Source of the DNA: Nitrospirales bacterium
GTDB taxonomy: Bacteria > Nitrospirota > Nitrospiria > Nitrospirales > UBA8639
Assembly: GCA_021604365.1 (NCBI GenBank)
Contig: BQIZ01000009.1
Location: 1-44,802, forward strand
Direction: 5' to 3'
DNA length: 44,802 nucleotides
Each line of letters opens with the position of its first letter. Within the stretch, counting starts at the first letter, position 1. The notes under the pieces are model-generated. The model did no database searches and had not been told where the DNA came from. It was given only the letters and a program-made list of their open reading frames with translations. The position numbers and the translations under genes are program-made. Below, piece by piece: positions 1 through 7,993 of this stretch.

Positions 1-1
1 A

Positions 2-265
2 TTCAGGGAAGGCGTGTCAAAAGAAGAATGGATTGCCACCCGAGGCCCCTATCTTCGGAATTTACAGTTAAAATATGTGCGCACCAAAATAGCCCACGAA
101 AAGATGGTAGGAGATGAAGCCCATGTAATCGTGCATGCTCACATTGTTACGGTGATGGGGGATCAGCCGCAGGATGAGTTGTACGTCCTACTGAAAAATC
201 CTGAGGGCAGGTGGGTGATCGATCAAGTGGAAGTGTATACGGAAACGTTTAATACGAGTCCCTGA
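2..265 (+). CDS. C-terminal end of a hypothetical protein (cut by window edge)
   Basis: The reading frame is open from the first bases of the window to a TGA at 263-265, so this is the 3' end of a gene that begins upstream. A GTG at 14 could serve as a start, but the frame continues past it and the residues before it read as ordinary protein. About 87 residues are visible. They alternate short beta-like stretches (HVIVHAHIVTVMGD, ELYVLLKN, GRWVIDQVEVYTE), which resembles the sheet of an NTF2-like or SnoaL-like domain. That resemblance is a guess from pattern only. The gene converges on the SulP remnant that follows on the other strand. No function is assigned. Confidence 0.55.
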   Translation, partial: FREGVSKEEWIATRGPYLRNLQLKYVRTKIAHEKMVGDEAHVIVHAHIVTVMGDQPQDELYVLLKNPEGRWVIDQVEVYTETFNTSP

Positions 266-276
266 AATGGAAGGAG

Positions 277-737
277 TTATAAGGTTTTGGCCGATCCAAA
301 GCTCATGGGGCCATCGACATGAATAAAGAGAATTTTCCCGTTGGCTTGTTCCAGGATCTTGGCTTCTTCCGGTAAAAGTGGGGTGCTGGGAGTGGGATTG
401 GTCAGGATGTGGAGATTGGCAGGTTCCAAATCAGTCATTCGTTTAACAGAGAACAGGCTGGCAAAGACCATTCTTACAACGGTGATAAAATCCATGAGCA
501 TGGTAGTTAGCCATGCCACGGTCATGGGGCCGAGGGGACCGGAAACTTGAGCGGGAGTGCCTCCGAAGATCGCAGCAAAAAATCCGACGAATATGGCCCC
601 GTACAAACCGGCAATGGCTTCTAATCCTGAGGCAATGCCAAAACCGAGTGCCAACGGTAGAGCCACGACAGTGGCTACCTTTCCTCGTAAATATCACCAC
701 GGAGATTATTGAAGTGTAACCCGTGAACAAGCCCCAT
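277..737 (-). pseudogene. SulP-family anion transporter remnant, internally deleted
   Basis: This is a decayed relative of the intact SulP gene at 37621-39330. Its N-terminus (MGLVHGLHFNNLRGDIY, from 737) matches VHGLHFNNIRGDLY of the intact copy. A one-base frameshift near 680 follows, and the frame resumes with VATVVALPLALGFG through the first transmembrane helices to GPLGPMTV. There it jumps directly to the last membrane helix, the FSVKRM linker and the start of the STAS domain, ending in GPMSFGSAK and a stop. Against the intact copy about 295 residues (roughly 82-378) are missing and the STAS domain is cut off. No functional transporter can be made. The 129-aa open stretch 277-666 is the part downstream of the frameshift. 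Confidence 0.88.
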
Positions 738-917
738 AGGGCATATCCTTGAGGAGTATTAATTGATGAAGGTGGCTGTGAGGATTTCGCTCTATCCCAA
801 GGTTTTTCGTCAAGGGGGGTAAACAGGGCGGGGCCTAGAAAAGACAAAGGGGAAATAAGCAGGATTGGGGGGAAAGGCTGAGGCAGGAATGGGCTCTAAA
901 CTTTGGTATAGGAAAGA

Positions 918-1493
918 TTAGTCAAGGGAAATTAGAATTTCCAATCCCCCCATGACATCATTTAATTTAAAGTCCCGTTTGGGACTTTCCTGGTGGGCAT
1001 TGTGGCAGTTGACGCAGGCTCGGCTTACGGCTCTATCAGGAAAAATAACTTGATAATAAGACTGGTTGTCCACCTGGATTTCTTGCTCAGTCACTTCTCC
1101 ATATTTAACAACTTGTTCCAGGGCTTTCCGTTCCCGGTCATTGTGAGGTGAATTCTCCGGATTCAAGGGCCAAAGACCCATCAACCGGTAACGAAACGGT
1201 TTCCCGGGAACCTGTAATCCTCGAGAGGCCTCTTTGAAAAATTGTGCGGGCAACGGCAATGTCCGTTCCTCCCGCCAATTTTCCGTTGCTGTGACAATCA
1301 GCATGTCTTCCATCCGTTCCACGATATGTTGGGTATAAAAGGTCCGGTCTGCTTGAAGGACGGCATGTAAATAGTCTGCGACCACACGGGTAGGAATGCC
1401 ATCCCGTGGTGTAATCTTTCCCCCGATGCCCACACCAATTCCCAAGGAAATGAGACTGGAGAAAAGGAGTATGAAAAAAAACTGACGAGTCAT
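918..1493 (-). CDS. DUF3365-type single c-haem protein
   Basis: About 191 aa. An N-terminal hydrophobic stretch (FFFILLFSSLISLGIGVGIGG) acts as signal anchor or signal peptide, followed by a soluble periplasmic domain. One haem-c site, CVNCH, lies near the C-terminus (Cys160-His164), followed by NAHQESPKRDFKLNDVMGG. The order of anchor, alpha/beta sensor-like domain and late CxxCH followed by a D-x-MGG segment is typical of DUF3365 (Tll0287-like) proteins, which bind one haem and are thought to sense redox state or gas. I chose the ATG at 1493 because it sits directly before the hydrophobic segment; an in-frame ATG at 1547 would add 18 polar residues. It lies downstream of two tiny ORFs and a sigma-54-like promoter on the same strand and may belong to that unit. 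Confidence 0.72.
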   Translation of the reverse strand: MTRQFFFILLFSSLISLGIGVGIGGKITPRDGIPTRVVADYLHAVLQADRTFYTQHIVERMEDMLIVTATENWREERTLPLPAQFFKEASRGLQVPGKPFRYRLMGLWPLNPENSPHNDRERKALEQVVKYGEVTEQEIQVDNQSYYQVIFPDRAVSRACVNCHNAHQESPKRDFKLNDVMGGLEILISLD

Positions 1494-1708
1494 AAGTCTA
1501 CCATTACCTTTTTGGCCTACATCCTCTCTGTCCTGTATATACTTCATTCTTCGCTTGAGGTGAATTAGGCAAAACTATAACAGGAGATCAACAAGACCTC
1601 ATACTTTTTAATACATGAAATTGTGGCTATGGCAATCGGGCGATGGGCGAATGGCGTGGGAAGGCAATCAACCGGAGGAGAATTAAGAAAAACGGAAGGT
1701 GTTCGAAT

Positions 1709-1783
1709 TTAATCCAAACCCAACCGATTTAATAATTGAATAACAATGATAGTCAAAATTGCAATGAGAGGGACATGTTCCAT
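1709..1783 (-). CDS. Tiny single-helix membrane peptide (24 aa)
   Basis: The ATG at 1783 opens a 24-aa peptide: MEHVP, then about 13 hydrophobic residues (LIAILTIIVIQLL), then NRLGLD. It starts one base after the stop of the preceding 21-aa ORF, the arrangement expected for translational coupling. It is too short for standard gene callers. Support comes from its hydrophobic, helix-like composition, the coupling, and the strong ribosome site and sigma-54-like promoter before the pair. No family is recognised. By analogy, peptides of this size with one helix are often accessory subunits of membrane complexes, but that is inference. Confidence 0.45.
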   Translation of the reverse strand: MEHVPLIAILTIIVIQLLNRLGLD

Positions 1784-1784
1784 G

Positions 1785-1850
1785 TTAGAACCTCGAAAGC
1801 ACCGCCCATGTGATGAGTAAAATTAGAGTAAAGCCTTCCATTCTGTTCAT
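1785..1850 (-). CDS. Tiny single-helix membrane peptide (18-21 aa)
   Basis: A perfect AGGAGG is followed by two in-frame ATGs. The one at 1850 abuts it. The one at 1841 has a normal 9-base spacing and is the better start, giving 18 aa (MEGFTLILLITWAVLSRF). The peptide is essentially one short membrane helix with an arginine near the end. It is followed one base later by the 24-aa ORF. The strong Shine-Dalgarno and a sigma-54-like promoter 35 bases upstream argue for a real expressed unit. Function unknown. Confidence 0.5.
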   Translation of the reverse strand: MNRMEGFTLILLITWAVLSRF

Positions 1851-1885
1851 CCTCCTGATTTTTCTGGATCTTGTTTGAATAATTT

Positions 1886-1901
1886 TGCAAGGCAAATGCC
1901 A
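1886..1901 (-). promoter_or_regulatory. Sigma-54 (-24/-12) promoter for the tiny-peptide pair
   Basis: Read on the minus strand the site is TGGCATTTGCCTTGCA. The consensus is TGGCACRNNNNTTGCW. GG at -24 and GC at -12 are exactly ten bases apart and the TTGCA block is complete; only the C at position 6 and the purine at position 7 differ. Expected transcription start is about 1875, giving a leader of 25-35 bases to the AGGAGG and ATG of the 18-aa peptide. Confidence 0.68.
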
Positions 1902-2092
1902 ATAAGTGTTATCTTGATTATTATTGAAATATCCAGAAATATCATTGACTTATGTGTTTCAAGAAATATTTCGTCCATTCTTATCATTGGAAATGAGCGA
2001 ATTTATTAAGTAAGCACTGTGCGTTATCGCTCGATTTTTGTAGTTAATAGAGTCAAATGATTGAGAGGTACTAAATACATGCTGGCCATCAC

Positions 2093-2307
2093 ATGGGAGT
2101 GGTCGAGCTATTAAAACCTTGGTAGGGACATGAGGCCATTCAGGAAATCTCGCTGGTCATAAAGGTTTCAGGAGATTTTGGGGTAGCAAGTAATGTCGAC
2201 ATACATGGACACTTGCTGATCAACTGGGCCAATGCCACCGTCCTGACTTTTGTGAACATGCAATTGAGGCCATTTTTGACTTACTCGGTAAGTGAACATT
2301 AATAAGT
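2093..2307 (+). pseudogene. Possible unrecognised coding remnant with in-frame stop
   Basis: From ATG 2093 the frame reads MGVVELLKPW, a TAG, then GHEAIQEISLVIKVSGDFGV and on through GHLLINWANATVLT to a TAA at 2305-2307. The stretch after the stop looks like genuine protein (a beta strand, a GDFGVA turn, then HGHLLINWANATVLT) and sits in an otherwise gene-poor, decaying region. I do not recognise the family. The alternative is that it is chance open frame. Confidence 0.25.
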
Positions 2308-2896
2308 TGGCGGTTTAGAGGAAACGCATCATTCGTGAATGAAAGAGCACAGAAGTGGGAGGATTAAGTAGCGATTCAGAATGTCTTGATACATCCTAAG
2401 ATCCTGGTCGGAACTGAAAGTTTGTGAAGGTTGGGTGATGAGAGAAAACTTATAGCTTTTCCATAAACTCTCGATTGGTAAAAAGGGACAGTGATTGATT
2501 GGAATGGCTATAAATAAATTTTGTATGCGAAAGGGGAATAAAAAAGATAGGCGACTGTTGAGGGTGTTTCTTTCGGTTGAATGTGGTGGGGAAAAATTAC
2601 CCTCTCCCTTCAAAAGCAAAGGGTGTCTTTTTCAAAATGATGAATCAAAAAATCTTATCGGATCTCCGCGTACGTCTAAAGACATGCTGGTTCTGGGTTA
2701 CAGCATATTGAAAACTTGAGAAAACAGCCAAAGTGATTGGAGGAATCATGGTAAATCCTGCCACAATTTCCTGCCACAATTGGCTTGATCTCACTTTTAG
2801 TTCAATTGAATATTATGGACCCCTTACCGCTTCACCGCTTAAATGGATCGGTTTTCGGAAATAATATGCTTTTTCTAGCAAAAACATTTTAAACTT
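2308..2896. other. Gene-poor stretch, nothing recognisable
   Basis: Short ORFs of under 100 codons occur on both strands but none shows a known motif, a good ribosome site or convincing composition. A short tandem repeat, CCTGCCACAATT occurring twice, lies at about 2757-2784. The region lies between two pseudogenes and probably consists of decayed sequence. Confidence 0.5.
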
Positions 2897-3610
2897 TTAA
2901 ATTAAAGGCTTTCCCGCGCCATTAACGACGACATAAGAGTTCTCAACCCAAATCCAGCCTTTTATGGGCTGGACCGTGAGTTTGGACACCAGTAAATACG
3001 GCATAGGCGGTTGTGCTTGGGTCGACCGTTAGTCTGATCATCCGTTCAAGATCTTTTCTAATGATATTTTGGGTGATTTTTGTCAGGGCGACCAAATCCG
3101 GAATTTTTCCGAATCCAAAATTTCCGAAAAGGCGTTGAGTGAGGAGACTCTACTCCACGTCGTCCGGATTCACCTCCAGGTTGATTTCCCCTTGAGAACA
3201 GTCTTGAAGCACCTTAATCAAAGCCCCACAGGATCGGGATAAGGTCTGGCGTCCTGAGCGGCGACAATTTCCAGAGGTGCCATTTTCATTGATGGCGATA
3301 GGGGGGAAGACAAATAGACGTATCTTTCCCTGCCATCAGTATTGGGTGCATGATGATGGGCGGCCTGAAAGCCCACGACACCCAGATACAACATTCCGGC
3401 CAGACTTGAAAAGTTAAAAGCTCCATTCCAGGCATTGTGGAGTCTGTTCATGAATGGGGTCGCTACCTCGTCCCGACACACGTTCACCAAGGCGATTGAG
3501 TTCCCCTGATTCATGCCAAAGAGGCCTAACCGGAATTAGGTATAATCCACGAATGCCTCACACGGATAGGCATGGGGAAAAATCCGGTCCAAGGCTTCCT
3601 AAAAACGAAG
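2897..3610 (-). pseudogene. LCIB-like (theta-type) carbonic anhydrase pseudogene
   Basis: Three frames joined end to end give one recognisable protein. The N-terminal piece is EALDRIFPHAYPCEAFVDYT, then an in-frame TAA (3536-3538), then FRLGLFGMNQGNSIALVNVC with RDE next, and later FNFSSLAGMLYLGVVGFQAA, HHHAPNTDGRERYVY. A frameshift in a run of six G (plus strand 3301-3306) leads to IAINENGTSGNCRRSGRQ and SCGALIKVLQDCS, then a TAG (3150-3152), then SLLTQRLFGNFGFGKIPDLV, DPSTTAYAVFTGVQTHGP, and after a second frameshift WVENSYVVVNG. The CRDE, SSLAGM, GF.AAHHHAP, GRERYV and VFTG..HGP blocks are those I know from the LCIB family, which includes beta-fold zinc carbonic anhydrases. Two stops and two frameshifts make it non-functional. 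Confidence 0.78.
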
Positions 3611-4223
3611 GGGCCTGGGTGAGTTTCGGTTGATGAAGAATTGGGAGCTGACAGAGTTGACATGAGGATATTTTTCTTATTCAGTGAGTTTTCGGAAAGT
3701 GGATCATGTCCCAATTGAGAATAAGGGAGAGCCAAGGAAGTGCCAGTCAAGGCCGGTGCCTTTTACGGAAGGATGCATGGATTTACATGGAAGTATTGAT
3801 ATTTCAATTGCCATCGATCGCGCAGTGAAAAAGAAGAGGTGCGGAGTTGCACTATGCGACTGTACTAAAAATTTCTATGACCAGACCTGTTTGGATTCAG
3901 ATTAGGGAAATAGTCGAAACAATGCTCAGCTCTATTAAACTTGAAAAAGTATCGTCTTCAGAAAGAAGGCCGGGCGGTTCTAATAAAGCCGGTATTTTGT
4001 TCAGGCAAAAGTCCTTCGCACTATTCAGTAGACAGCTTTGGGGAATTCGAGAGAAAGTTACTCAAAAAGTGTGTTTCACAATCGGTGGAGGCAGCACCAT
4101 GCCTGTCTAAGGCTTGAGCCCTGAGTTTAAGCCTGGGGAGTAATTGAGGAATTTTTCCCCGTATCAAGAGAAGAGTGTGTCAAAGGGAAAGGCAAATGAA
4201 TGGAAAGATCCCCGGCTCATGCC
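3611..4223. other. Gene-poor stretch between pseudogene and regulator
   Basis: Two overlapping short plus-strand frames (3684-3905 and 3847-4110) are open, but neither has a recognisable motif, credible ribosome site or protein-like composition. No hairpin with a T-run was found for the minus-strand regulator gene that ends at 4224. The decayed N-terminus of the carbonic anhydrase may extend somewhat into this stretch. Confidence 0.45.
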
Positions 4224-5612
4224 TTAGGACCTTTCTGTTGTATGAGAAAAATTTTTCCGTAATTGGATGTAATCATCCAGTGCCTGTTTAGAAATCTGAA
4301 GATAGCGAGCCGCCCGTTCTCTGTCTTGCTTGGTGAATCGCAGGACTTCATCAATCACCATGACTTGTATATCTTGTAGGCTGTGTTGGCCAATCTCAAA
4401 AAGCACCCGACCAATATTTGGGGAGAGTCCGTCTCCCTCGCCAGGATGTTGCGAGTAAAAGTCCAGGGAAGTAAGAACTGGTCCTTGGGAGCACAATACC
4501 GCCCTGCGAATCATGGCCTCCAATTCTCGGATGTTCCCAGGGAAAGGGTAAGTATCCAATAGCGGGGGGATGGAAGAATCAATGTCGAGTTTGGGACGGC
4601 CGATTTCTTCACCATAGACCTGAATGGTTTTGATCACCAGGGGGATGATGTCTTCTTTGCGTTCACGAAGGGGAGGAATAAAGAGTTGCCGTTTTTGGAG
4701 GAGAGACAGTAATTCTGGATGAAATATGTCCTTGTAGCCTGTTTGATCCTGTGGGGTCGCACTGGTCACCACAAGTCGATTGTTAATGGGGAGACGGTCA
4801 AACCCTCCCATTCGACAAAATGAACGGGTACGAATGGCCTCGGCCAACGATCCTTGAACCGGAATGGATAAATGTTCTATCTCATCAACAAATAGTGTTC
4901 CTCCATCGGAATGTTCAAGTGCTCCTGGCATGCTTTGGCTTGCACCACTAAATGCTCCGCGTTCATATCCAAATATTTGTGGCTCAAGGAGGGATCCACT
5001 CTGTTCATTGCAACTGACTGTGACAAACGGGCCGAGGTGTTTGCGGCTATTATAATGAAGAATTCGTGCCAAGAATTCCTTTCCCGTCCCTACCTCCCCT
5101 TGAAGGAACACAAAGGGAGCGTCCTGAGCGTCGAGAATTTTGAGTTGTTCAATGACCTTGGTCATGGCTGGACTCCTGGCGATTACATGTTCCCAGGAAT
5201 ATTGCCGTTGTTTCTCGAAAGCAGAAAACTCAATTCGACGCCTTAACTCCAGGAAGGTAATGGCACGATGTAAGGCTGGCTCAACCGTTGAGAAATCAAT
5301 GGATTTAATTAAGAAATCATACGCTCCGAGCCGCATTGCCTCCACCGCATCCTCGACGCTCCCATAAGCTGTCAACATGAAAATCAGGGTTTTAGGAATT
5401 GTTTGTCGAATTTGTCGTAAGGTTTCGAGTCCATCCATTTCTGGCATTTTAAGATCCAGGAACAGCAAATCAGGAATTTCATGTTCCAATGCCTCAATGA
5501 GCGAGGCTCCTGAATGGAAGCTTCTCACAAGGTGCCCTTTTTTCACCAACCGCCGACTTAATGCAGAACATACATTTTGATCATCGTCGGTCACAAAAAT
5601 TGTTGCACGCAT
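4224..5612 (-). CDS. Degenerate NtrC-family response regulator
   Basis: 462 aa, the same length as its paralogue at 13164-14552. Domains: receiver (1-120, acidic D9-D11, phospho-acceptor D53 in FLDLKMP, K103), AAA+ domain (about 143-375), C-terminal helix-turn-helix (about 412-452). The receiver and Walker A (GEVGTGKE, 172-179) and Walker B (DE at 243-244) are kept. Key residues for sigma-54 activation are not. The GAFTGA loop is GAFSGA (219-224), and the segment that normally reads FREDL..RL reads FHPELLSLL (about 297-305), so both arginine-finger positions are replaced (His298, Leu304). Sensor I lacks its usual ATNRD (ATPQD). ATP-driven remodelling is therefore doubtful. It may act as a DNA-binding antagonist or phosphorylation-dependent switch. 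No kinase gene is adjacent. Confidence 0.87.
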   Translation of the reverse strand: MRATIFVTDDDQNVCSALSRRLVKKGHLVRSFHSGASLIEALEHEIPDLLFLDLKMPEMDGLETLRQIRQTIPKTLIFMLTAYGSVEDAVEAMRLGAYDFLIKSIDFSTVEPALHRAITFLELRRRIEFSAFEKQRQYSWEHVIARSPAMTKVIEQLKILDAQDAPFVFLQGEVGTGKEFLARILHYNSRKHLGPFVTVSCNEQSGSLLEPQIFGYERGAFSGASQSMPGALEHSDGGTLFVDEIEHLSIPVQGSLAEAIRTRSFCRMGGFDRLPINNRLVVTSATPQDQTGYKDIFHPELLSLLQKRQLFIPPLRERKEDIIPLVIKTIQVYGEEIGRPKLDIDSSIPPLLDTYPFPGNIRELEAMIRRAVLCSQGPVLTSLDFYSQHPGEGDGLSPNIGRVLFEIGQHSLQDIQVMVIDEVLRFTKQDRERAARYLQISKQALDDYIQLRKNFSHTTERS

Positions 5613-5889
5613 AGTAGTCCTTGTTTAGGAGATCAATAAAGAAATTGTACCGCCATTTTATTGTACTTTCCCATCTTTGGTCATTGATATCAACCGCAGA
5701 GGAGTTCGGGAAACAGGGTATTTTTAGGTATGGGTCTTTTGTAATAATTGGAAGGAGGGCCCCAGCCATCGTCCTGAATTCAAGGGGTATTGGATAACTG
5801 TCAGGACTGACTTTCAAATGATCTTAACCCTAATGAATGGGGAAGAGGCAATGCGTTTGGATGTCGTATGTCCTCTTTCGTTGCCGCAC

Positions 5890-6018
5890 TCACCATGGCT
5901 CCCACCCATAGCGCAGAGGTTCAACCATTTCAATGTAGTTGTTCGTTTCGCCCAGGTAGATGCCGATTGCCAGCCCGAGAATAACAATAAACAGCCATGC
6001 TTTTGTTAAGGTGTTCAT
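5890..6018 (-). CDS. Small membrane peptide (42 aa)
   Basis: ATG at 6018, with a GAGGA-type ribosome site (GAGGACACGACA) just before it, opens a 42-aa protein. It begins MNTLTKAW, runs through one membrane helix (LFIVILGLAIGIYLG) and ends in a soluble tail ETNNYIEMVEPLRYGWEPW that is rich in aromatic residues and proline. The helix, positive-inside N-terminus and good ribosome site support a real gene. It is divergent from the porin gene. A sigma-54-like site lies about 30 bases upstream. No family recognised. Confidence 0.6.
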   Translation of the reverse strand: MNTLTKAWLFIVILGLAIGIYLGETNNYIEMVEPLRYGWEPW

Positions 6019-6355
6019 TGTCGTGTCCTCTTTATGCAAAGGCTATTACGCAAAGTCTATACCCATAGGATACCTCTGGAATTTAGGTGTTCAACAGTTG
6101 AGCCTCACCAATTGTATTCGTTGGTTCCACACAATTATCAGTCATGTCCGTATCAATAATGTTTGCGCCTTATTTTCGAACACAATCAGCCGGCGTGCGA
6201 TGATGCACAGGGGGTTATGTGTGAAATGGCACCATTTTTCAGGTTTTGGTCACTGTGCATGAAGGCAGAAGCCAGGGGGAAATTTGATAGGAAGGTAAGG
6301 CAAATTTTGAAAATGAAAATTATTATGATCGGCTTCTGTCTTGTATGGAGATCCG
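6019..6355. other. Divergent intergenic region between 42-aa peptide and porin
   Basis: No further gene is visible. Apart from the minus-strand sigma-54-like site, the plus strand has a TGGCAC at about 6224-6229, but the sequence ten bases on is TTCA rather than TTGC, so it is not counted as a promoter. Confidence 0.4.
6049..6064 (-). promoter_or_regulatory. Candidate sigma-54 promoter for the 42-aa peptide
   Basis: On the minus strand the site reads GGGTATAGACTTTGCG. GG and GC have the required ten-base spacing and TTGC is complete, but the -24 element is only GGGTAT instead of TGGCAC. The expected start would give a leader of about 20 bases. This is the weakest of the four sigma-54-like sites in the window. 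Confidence 0.35.
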
Positions 6356-7747
6356 ATGAAAATTATTGGAGTGATATGTTTAGGCCTCCTTTTCTTGCTT
6401 GGAGGCCTGTTAGAGGAAAATCTTGCACATGGGGCTGAAAATGGAACTCATACCAAAGAGTTCCCGAGTGATTTTGATCGCTTGAAAACTGTTTTGCAAA
6501 AGACTAATACGCTTTCTGCTCTGACGCCGGAATGGCTGGATTTGGGAGTAGAACATCGAACACGCTATGAAACGTTTAATCAGAGTTTTACGAAAGGCAC
6601 AGCAGGAAGTGATCAGATGGTTGCGCTGCGGACGAGGATTTTGTTGGGAATTAAGGATATTTGGGACCCTATCCGATTCACCCTGGAACTCGCAGATTTT
6701 CGGGCTCCTGTGGCTGACCGGGGACAGGATCACAATCCCAATTTTGTCGATCATCTGGATATTTTTCAACTTCATCTTGATCTGGTGTCTCAGGATTTTT
6801 TCGGAACAGGGACTTCAGGCAAACTTGAAGTCGGCCGTTTAGTCATGGATTTTGGAGAAGGGCGTCTTATAGCAGGGCATCGTTTTGGAAGCTTTACTCC
6901 ATCATTTGATGGTGTGCAATTAATCCTTGGGGAAGATAAACGCTCTGATTGGGGGCTCCGGGCCTTTGTCACGCAACCGGTCCAACGTCATACGGTTAGC
7001 CCGGATTGGACTAGCCCCATTAGCTACTTTTCCGGTGCGGCGATTTCCAGCCGTCATGTCCCCTGGGCTAATGGGGAGTTATACATTTTTCAATTGAATG
7101 AGGGGAGTAATCTTCAAAAACGGAATCTTTCCACTATGGGATTTCGAGTATTTTCCAAACCTGCAAAAGAACAATTTGATTACGAGATAGAATCGATGTA
7201 CCAGTTTGGAGAGGTCGATCATACGAATCACTTTGCACATCGACATCACGGTGAGGTGGGCTATAGTTTTGCGACTGAATGGCCCTTGCGATTTGTCTAT
7301 CTGTTCGACTACTCGTCCGGAGACAGGAACTCGAAAAAGAATTTTGATTTCTTGTTCGCAAAACGTCGCGCAGAATATGGACCATCCGGAATTTTTGGAA
7401 TCATTTTTCCATCCAATATTTTTTCACCTCTTGGGTTTCGCTCGACTCTCCAACCGATCTCCACGGTCAGGTTGATGGTATCTTATCGCGCCTTCTGGCT
7501 GGCAAATGGCCGCGGCCCTTTTGTGGGCAGCGGTCTGCAAGACCCGACCGGTCGAGCAGGCACTTTCCTTGGCAATATGTTGGATAGCTCCATAACATGG
7601 GCCCCTCAGGCGGGTTATTTCCGGCATACGACATTTGAGGTGGGATATACGCGTTTTTTTAAAGGCTCCTATTTCGATCGGGTGCCACAAAGCCCTGGGA
7701 CAGCCGATGTCAATTATGTCTATACCATGGCGACATTGACATTCTAA
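6356..7747 (+). CDS. Alginate-export-family outer-membrane porin
   Basis: 463 aa from ATG 6356, chosen because GGAG lies just before it and a signal peptide follows directly (MKIIGVICLGLLFLLGG, then LAHGAENG). An upstream in-frame TTG at 6341 is less likely. The mature part shows alternating amphipathic strands and begins with the LDLGVEHRTRYETF and RTRILLGIKDIW blocks typical of alginate_exp (PF13372-like) porins. It ends in MATLTF, a terminal phenylalanine suited to beta-barrel assembly. The expected structure is an 18-strand or similar barrel in the outer membrane. Substrate cannot be read from sequence; in this family it ranges from polysaccharide to small anions. A GC-rich hairpin follows the stop. 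Confidence 0.75.
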   Translation: MKIIGVICLGLLFLLGGLLEENLAHGAENGTHTKEFPSDFDRLKTVLQKTNTLSALTPEWLDLGVEHRTRYETFNQSFTKGTAGSDQMVALRTRILLGIKDIWDPIRFTLELADFRAPVADRGQDHNPNFVDHLDIFQLHLDLVSQDFFGTGTSGKLEVGRLVMDFGEGRLIAGHRFGSFTPSFDGVQLILGEDKRSDWGLRAFVTQPVQRHTVSPDWTSPISYFSGAAISSRHVPWANGELYIFQLNEGSNLQKRNLSTMGFRVFSKPAKEQFDYEIESMYQFGEVDHTNHFAHRHHGEVGYSFATEWPLRFVYLFDYSSGDRNSKKNFDFLFAKRRAEYGPSGIFGIIFPSNIFSPLGFRSTLQPISTVRLMVSYRAFWLANGRGPFVGSGLQDPTGRAGTFLGNMLDSSITWAPQAGYFRHTTFEVGYTRFFKGSYFDRVPQSPGTADVNYVYTMATLTF

Positions 7748-7773
7748 TTCCTCGGTTGGTCCTCGCAGAGCCT

Positions 7774-7810
7774 CCCTTTCCCATTCCACTATCTTTCCAA
7801 AGGGAAAGGG
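7774..7810 (+). terminator. Hairpin after the porin gene
   Basis: CCCTTTCCC (7774-7782) and GGGAAAGGG (7802-7810) form a perfect 9-bp stem with a 19-base loop, 27 bases after the porin stop. The downstream sequence is pyrimidine-rich (TCCTCTTCCTCC) rather than a clean T-run, so termination efficiency is uncertain. Confidence 0.4.
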
Positions 7811-7993
7811 TCCTCTTCCTCCTGGTCCTGCCTGAACAAGATTAAATTTCGCACAGGGCACACCGTACGAAATCGCACAGAGGAGCTGAGCGAGAAAAAA
7901 GTAGCTAAGTCGGGCAGGAAAAACCTTGGCAGAATAATTTGAAATGTAAAGGAAAGTCAGAGAGTTTTCTTTGAGACGGACCTTTTTATTTAA

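Noticed and set aside
5581-5817. 78-codon minus-strand ORF upstream of the degenerate NtrC gene
   Set aside because: It overlaps the regulator's start, has no motif, and reads as random composition.
6224-6239. TGGCAC box upstream of the porin as a sigma-54 promoter
   Set aside because: The -12 element at the correct spacing is TTCA, without the required GC.
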